DNA of 23,748 nucleotides from Euperipatoides rowelli (Eukaryota > Onychophora > Udeonychophora > Euonychophora > Peripatopsidae), in NCBI GenBank assembly GCA_003024985.2, contig PXIH01S0005912.1. One strand, given 5' to 3'. This document shows, one piece after another, positions 18,673 through 23,748 of this stretch. Position 1 is the first letter of the stretch, and each line of letters begins with the position of its first letter. Below the pieces are notes generated by a model. It made no database searches and had not been told where the DNA came from. It was given only the letters and a program-made list of their open reading frames with translations. A program made the translations under genes and the position numbers.

Positions 18673-20047
18673 AGGTCTGAAAAACTTGTTATTGAGTAAT
18701 CAAAACCTTGCTTAAACAATTGGACACTTTTAATTATTTTAATAATTAAAAGAAAATATTGTAGAGTAATTGGTTGGTGACTTTAGAAGTAAAGGATAAA
18801 GTATATTAGTATGACATGACCTTGAATTATTGATTTTTAACAAGTCTATAATTAATAAAACTATGTTTTTTTTTTTTGTTTTTTTAGCTAAGACCTGGAC
18901 TAAAACAGATAAGGTTAAGGGAACAAAATAGGGAATTCAAAATTAGTGTTTCAAAATTAGCTATATTGTAGGCTATAATACACACCACTAACAAATTGTC
19001 AATAAACCATTTTGAAAATAAAATAATTTTTTTTTTTTGTAATATAATAACTTATTAAAGTGGGCGAAATATCCCTTAGGGGATAGTACACCTTTCATTG
19101 TTGTTCATCTATGGACAATGTTAACTATTAGTATAATTAGTCTTTTATGTTTTTATGGATGTTGGACATTTTATATTTAGCTTGTATTGATGTTAAGGGT
19201 AATGCTATCATGAATATGTAAAGAAATTGTCCTCAAGAAGGACGTTCGTTTTGCACGAAAGATAAGGCCTAGTGCATGTAATCAGGAACTGATAAGTATA
19301 ATTATTAAAGCTTTTGTGTAATGAAACTGGAACATGGAATTAAACTGTCTGATCTTCGAACACCAATTGTTTTTCTACAGACTGTTGGATTTTTTTCATT
19401 GATAAAACTGTACAATATTTTACAAGATTGTTCTTGGTTAAAAATATGAGATTTTTGTATTGGACCGTATGGTGTATGCTGTGTCGGATCTACAGGACTA
19501 TGCAACATTGTTTATTATCAGAACATTGTTCGATCTACTTTAGGTATCAGATTTCCATTAGCTATTAATCAAGCATATTTGGACCTTTGGTTTTTTCAAA
19601 CTTATTACCAAAATGGTTATTTTTATTTACTTCTGTGTGGTTCAACAAGCATGGATATGTCATTATGTGTGTAGCTTATAGCTATATAAACAGTAGTCTA
19701 AATTGGATTCAGAAGAAAGAAATGTGTGAATCTTTAAAATTATAATTTCATTTTAATCATTTTAAAATTTGTTTAATGTTTAGCTAAGCATTTTACACAA
19801 CTGTAAAGATATGTAATACCGGTACTGCATATATTTTTTGTCATTCATTAATGATTAGGCTACTTATTAGCATTTTAGACATTAATCTATGAAGTGAAAA
19901 TGTCAACTTATAAATAGTAGGCTATAGCCTACAGTAGGCTATTGTTTTTTTTATGATTTAGGCTAATGTGTTAATGAAAGTTAATGCTGTATGTTTTTTG
20001 AATAATGAAAGTATTTTAATTTTGTATATTCCTTTATTATTATTATT
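18673..20047. other. AT-rich stretch without recognised gene
   Basis: There are several poly-T runs. A small palindrome (atcccttaggggat) lies near 19071-19084, and a 14-bp palindrome TAGGCTATAGCCTA at 19918-19931. A 67-codon minus frame at 19305-19508 has no recognisable domain. Part of this stretch may be the 3' untranslated portion of a retroelement ending at 20091. Confidence 0.45.
19230..19261 (+). other. Degenerate hammerhead-like motif
   Basis: CTCAAGA (19232-19238) differs by one base from the conserved CUGANGA box of hammerhead ribozymes. It is followed by aggacgttcgttttgcac and then GAAA (19257-19260), the second conserved box. The intervening stem no longer pairs properly, and no third stem with a cleavage site is apparent. 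Penelope-like retroelements are known to carry hammerhead motifs. This may be a decayed trace of one or chance. Confidence 0.25.
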
Positions 20048-20091
20048 AATAAATTCTATTTGTGGGGTGCGAACCCCTTCAAAAAAAAAAA
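20048..20091 (+). other. Polyadenylated 3' end of a retrotranscript
   Basis: An AATAAA signal at 20048-20053 is followed 27 bases later by an 11-A tract (20081-20091). Just before the tract is a perfect 5-bp hairpin with a GCGA (GNRA-type) tetraloop at 20064-20077. This arrangement is what a reverse-transcribed polyadenylated RNA leaves behind. The 5' limit, the parent transcript and target-site duplications were not found. Confidence 0.45.
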
Positions 20092-20883
20092 GATTATATA
20101 AATAAAATTTTATAAATAAAAATAGTTTTAATTATTTGTCAAAGTATGATTATTTCACTTAAGAATCTTCTTTATATCTTTTATTAAAAAAAGTAATTTT
20201 CTTAAAAAATTTTCTTAGTTACTAGAATTTTTTTTTTTTAATAAATATAAAGAAATTTATTTTTACTGTTTATTTTTACAAATGTATTTACCTATTTACA
20301 TGAATGCAAGATCTTGGTTACTAGAAATTCATTTTTAATTTCTTCCTTTGCATTTTAACTATATTTTAACTACTCAAATATTTCATAGATGGCAGCACGA
20401 AACTTACATCACCACCATCACTAAAACTATTATGTATTTTGAAGACTTAAAAATCAACCCTGAAATTAACATATAGGGGGGGATATTATATAATGCTGAT
20501 GAATATTTTTTTTTTCAATAAATAAGAATATTAAGTAGATGTGAGGAAATAAATAATTTGAACATCTTAAAATACTATATATATTGTATTTATGGTGATT
20601 ACTCATAAAGTCATAATCAAAATAAGAAGACAGGATAGAGGGGAAGGGGGGCGTTGATCTGGCTGGATTATGGATCCGGTGAAGAGAGAGGCGTGGGGAA
20701 TAAGAATCCATGAGTATAAGCATTGAGACCATTGACTATCATAATAATGCCTGGATTTTATTTTAGGAACTGCTACTGTAAATGATAAAAAAAAAGTTGC
20801 AGAAACAATTTTTATTTTTAAATAGACCTAATTCAAAATGATTCAATACAATATAAAGCTCATATTTGTCTCCTACATTGTTA
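20092..20883. other. AT-rich stretch without recognised gene
   Basis: A G-rich patch lies near 20636-20700 (ggggaaggggggcg). The minus frame at 20466-20732 has no domain I recognise. Confidence 0.45.
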
Positions 20884-21159
20884 TATGAGGGGTCTAGTTG
20901 CAAAACTGGCAATCTCCACTTTTCTTGATTTTACAGGAGAGACAAATTTCTCAAAACTCTATAATGATACAAGATACAAATGCCAATTTTGTACCCTTGG
21001 CTTGAAGATAATTTTGCAGGTTTTGCCACTCAAAAACTTCATAAATAGACCATATATGTCAAATAACAATATCCCAACATTAACTCCATTTCACCAAAAT
21101 GTGGAGATTGCCAGTTTTGCAACTAGAATATTACAGCCACTATAACTAGACCCCTCATA
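20884..21159. mobile_element. Tc1/mariner-type MITE with TA target duplication
   Basis: The element 20886-21157 starts TGAGGGGTCTAGTT and ends with its reverse complement, flanked by TA on both sides (20884-20885, 21158-21159). A second, inner block of 20 bases (20900-20919 and 21101-21120) is also perfectly inverted. The right arm has 23 extra bases (21121-21143) between outer and inner blocks. The left arm lacks them, and a CTAGTT repeat at the junction explains this as a microhomology deletion. No transposase is encoded. The plus frame 20885-21145 merely reads through the element. Confidence 0.9.
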
Positions 21160-22117
21160 TATTCTCTAATAGCATCCATTCATGTTTCAAATCTAATCTA
21201 ATAAATTGGGTACTATTTCCAGCTAAAAAACATCCAGCAGAAAATTAACAAATTGCATACCGGTATTTGCTTTAAATTTTATTACATTTACAGTATGGTA
21301 GGCTTATATGTTTATTAAAAATATATATACTGTATATTATATTGAAAATTTATTTATTTTTGAACTTTGTATTGTTATGAAACAGATTAAGTGAAAATTA
21401 GGTTATATTTTTCAGAGGATGCAGGATTAACAAAATAAAACATTAAAATTAAATTTGATCAATAACTATTGATCCCCCCCCCCCCCTGGCATTTTGAAAT
21501 TTTAATAAAAAAACTGGCCAGACATTTTTTATGTGTGAAAAGTAGGACAAGTCCGGTGCAAACCAGACATCTTGTACATTGTCATAAATTTAAATGCTGA
21601 GGTGAAACATTCATGTTACACAGGGTTTGCAAGTCTATGTCACTAATAAATTTAATATCCATTATCCTATGCATAAACTCAGGTGTCTCTGTACCTGCAG
21701 TGGTAAGTGGTCAAAATTTTAACAATGTCTCCCACATGAATCACCAGATATTTTTTTTTTTTGGAGGGGGGATGAAAATACCAAGCTCTGACCCCAGATT
21801 CCAACTGACTAGTATTTGTTCAGCAGGTTCTTTTTTTATTTTTGACATAAGGATATTCATAAAATACTACAAATAAATGTTTTATCATTGTTTGTTAAAA
21901 ATCCATTATCTTATATCTTAATTACAATATGATTGTGTTCCGAAGCCAGTAACAGCGCCATCTAATGAGATTATTTAAAAAAAAATTTTACAGGCTTAAA
22001 AGATCGGCGCGGGAACTATTTTTAGAAACTTTAAGTGGTGTTTTCTCTTAGATAAAAAGGGCTTAAACAAAAAAAATGGTTGATGCCCATGTAATGGGCT
22101 TTGTTGTTTTTTAAAAA
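21160..22117. other. AT-rich stretch without recognised gene
   Basis: A 13-C run lies at 21474-21486 and a CTCF-like word at 21953-21963. The plus frame 21613-21876 has no recognisable domain. Confidence 0.45.
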
Positions 22118-22220
22118 GTCAGGAGCACACAGGACTGCCACCTGCAGACGTATATTCCTGGGAACAGGTTCAATCCGTGGTATTTCTGGGCCCAGGTGAA
22201 TGTGTTTTTTCTACATGCAA
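22118..22220 (+). mobile_element. Candidate tRNA-derived SINE (body may extend to about 22452)
   Basis: A box B GGTTCAATCC at 22167-22176 follows a head of tRNA length. The sequence after it (tggtatttctgggcccagg) is GC-richer than its surroundings. A 9-A run at 22443-22451 could be the 3' tail, giving an element of about 330 bases. No target-site duplication was found. Confidence 0.45.
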
Positions 22221-22744
22221 AAGGCTATTAAATGTCATCTGTGGGAAGATTGCAACTCTAATCCCTGGATCTTAAAGCTGGTAAAATTGGAAATGGGAAA
22301 ATTGTACCTGTGAAGAACCAAACTACAGAATAATAAACTATAGGAATCTCACAGATGAAGACCGTCGATTGTGCCTCCCCCGAGTGAGAAAATTGGAAAA
22401 TACTATAAAGATTGTAAATAAGTTTTCCCTGGGAAACATATTAAAAAAAAAGGTATCTGAATACAGAATTTCAAAAAATAAAGATCGTACTTCTAAGTAA
22501 TTGAAGTATTATTCCAAAAATTGCTCTAGTGGTGACGTATACAGTATATATTTTTTAATAGTTTTACCCCAGAGAAGTGAAATTACTTTATTTATAATAT
22601 GCATATATTTTATTATTCTAATTTAACAATCTTCCTTTCTTCCGCCTACACCCAGCATTGCTAATCCTTGTTCTGTTATTCTTCTAACATTCATTTCCGT
22701 GCCATAAATCCAATTTTACTTCTATCAGGATAATTCAAATTGAT
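22221..22744. other. Possible SINE body, then AT-rich sequence
   Basis: Up to about 22452 it may be the body and tail of the preceding SINE. The rest is AT-rich. A 28-codon minus-strand open stretch near 22628-22715 is noted among the rejected items. Confidence 0.35.
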
Positions 22745-22830
22745 CTACAAATAGAAAAAATTGCCTGGGAATCGAACCTCGATCCTCTTATATGCACAAG
22801 TACACAGTGAATTAATGCACATATTTTTAT
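22745..22830 (-). mobile_element. Candidate SINE head
   Basis: On the minus strand a near-perfect box B GGTTCGATTCC lies at 22768-22778, followed by caggcaa and a T-rich stretch. Box A is not convincing. It is probably an old or truncated tRNA-derived SINE, possibly within an intron of the candidate gene at 22964-23045. Confidence 0.45.
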
Positions 22831-22963
22831 TGTAATATTATTTACTTTCTGTATAATTTTAGCTTGTAATGTAAATTTTGGGGGACGGTACACATTTGCA
22901 GCCCCCGAGGGCTTAAGCAATTTTGATAATTTTATTTAACGAATATATAGAGTAGACACTCAC

Positions 22964-23045
22964 CTTCAATGTGGTATATTGGAGAACACTTCGTTTTAGC
23001 AAAAAACAGCCTCGGAAATCTTCGCTTACATGTTTTTCTCGCCAT
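22964..23045 (-). CDS. Candidate host coding exon (27 codons plus one base), function unknown
   Basis: On the minus strand an ATG at 23043-23045 lies in a good animal start context (cagaaATGGCG: purine at -3, G at +4). The frame reads MARKTCKRRFPRLFF and continues to YHIE, where a full consensus splice donor follows (GAAG, then GTGAGT at 22958-22963). The exon would be 82 bases, ending in phase 1. The predicted N-terminus is strongly basic with a short hydrophobic patch, which could suit a mitochondrial or nuclear signal, but I do not recognise the family. The frame is also open upstream to 23123, so this may be an internal rather than a first exon. No following exon could be identified in the window on the minus strand. 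Confidence 0.3.
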
Positions 23046-23055
23046 TTCTGTTAAA

Positions 23056-23068
23056 TGCCCCCTGGTGA
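23056..23068 (-). promoter_or_regulatory. CTCF-like word just upstream of the candidate exon start
   Basis: On the minus strand TCACCAGGGGGCA matches the core of the animal CTCF binding motif (CCACYAGRGGGC) with one mismatch. It ends 11 bases before the candidate ATG. It may be a binding site or may simply be exon sequence. Confidence 0.3.
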
Positions 23069-23748
23069 GTTTTACTATAAATGCTAAAGGGACTAATTTT
23101 ACAATCTTGCAAGTCTGTATCATACCAAGGTTCTGAGTTTTTTTTTTTGTTAAAACTAGCTATATTTTAGGGATTTCAGATCCGAGTTGTTTTTTTCTTT
23201 TAATAATGTACAATTCAAAGTATAAGAATTTTAATATTTATTGTACTGACAGTTTTTTGTAATAATCAAATGAGTTCTGACTTAATATTTTTATTGTTTC
23301 ATTGTCATTTCTATAAAATGGAAGTCTATATTCAAAGATCAAAATTATTTCCTTTCCTTTTGATTTTTAAACTGGCTTTAAATATTGTTATTTTTAAATA
23401 AAGAATTCGATGAAACATATTTTTTATTTTTCTTAGTAAAGCTAGACAGTAATTAAAGAGGTCATTTGTTTTTATCATTTTTTTTTTGTTTACAAAAGCT
23501 AGCCAACTTTTTAAAGTTTTATCGAATTTCCCTGTAGTCAGTCTGTTGGCTTTTGTCATGCTAATTGTCTGACAACAGTATTGCTCCCTCTTTACCTGAA
23601 AGGTGCTGACCAATAGAAGTGAGAATAAAAACGGATTTTTAATCTCAGGTTCTACTGAACCGATTTTTATGCAGTTTGTTTTATTTTAATATGATTGGCA
23701 ATCTCCTATAATATATTTTATTTGTTTATTGATGGCATCATTGTAAAT
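23069..23748. other. AT-rich stretch to the window edge
   Basis: The minus frame at 23332-23613 (93 codons, K/I-rich) has no domain I recognise. It begins MVSTFQ directly before a donor-like CAG/GTAAAG, so the first part could be an exon end of the candidate minus-strand gene. That is weak. Nothing else is recognisable. Confidence 0.35.

Noticed and set aside
20885-21145. 86-codon plus-strand frame
   Set aside because: It reads through a MITE, including both inverted termini.
22628-22715. Minus-strand open stretch reading IYGTEMNVRRITEQG and GLAMLGVGGRKEDC, with AATAAA just downstream
   Set aside because: Too short, preceded by a stop with no good splice acceptor. A faint resemblance to the YGMEIN region of RTE-type RT is not enough to call it.
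23332-23613. 93-codon minus-strand frame
   Set aside because: K/I-rich composition typical of chance frames in AT-rich DNA. No domain, although a donor-like CAG/GTAAAG lies inside it.

Overview
This window looks like AT-rich, gene-poor intergenic DNA from an invertebrate animal. A gastropod or other mollusc is my best guess, but it is weakly supported. The reasons are long poly-A/T tracts, several tRNA-derived SINEs, APE-type LINE remains, Ty1/Copia remains, hAT- and Tc1/mariner-like short elements, large minisatellites, and repeated short words such as TCTAGATCT and TAGGCTA. There is no bacterial gene organisation. I could not recognise a complete host protein-coding gene.

Layout. 1-94: a 21-bp minisatellite cut by the window edge. 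1462-1605: a SINE on the minus strand. 1606-1855: a Ty1/Copia integrase fossil on the plus strand, directly abutting a minus-strand LINE at about 1850-5790. That LINE has ORF1 with a CCHC knuckle, then endonuclease, then reverse transcriptase. Its ORF1 carries a 46-bp inverted duplication. Upstream of it, at 5791-6150, is a second reverse transcriptase fragment from a related LINE in the same orientation. 7486-7806 is a degenerate minisatellite, and 7960-8765 is a long polypyrimidine tract. 11861-13974 is a 2.1-kb array of a 20-bp unit with a 150-base assembly gap. 14314-14650 is the best-preserved transposable element: a tRNA-derived SINE with exact 14-bp target-site duplications.

15665-16342 holds two hAT-like termini and a short element with terminal inverted repeats. 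16380-18040 is a broken Ty1/Copia pol fossil followed by a probable LTR start. 19231-19260 and 20048-20091 look like pieces of retroelement or retrotranscript 3' ends. 20884-21159 is a MITE with TA target duplications. 22118-22830 has two further SINE candidates. At 22964-23045, minus strand, is the best host coding candidate: a short exon with a good start context and a consensus splice donor.

Nothing here forms an operon or a pathway. The window is a record of nested insertions. The most unusual items are: the 20-bp array, whose unit repeats the let-7 seed word; the palindrome inside the LINE ORF1; two roughly 47-bp near-perfect hairpins; and the single-exon candidate with an adjacent CTCF-like word. 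All clade and organism assignments were made by eye, with no database search.
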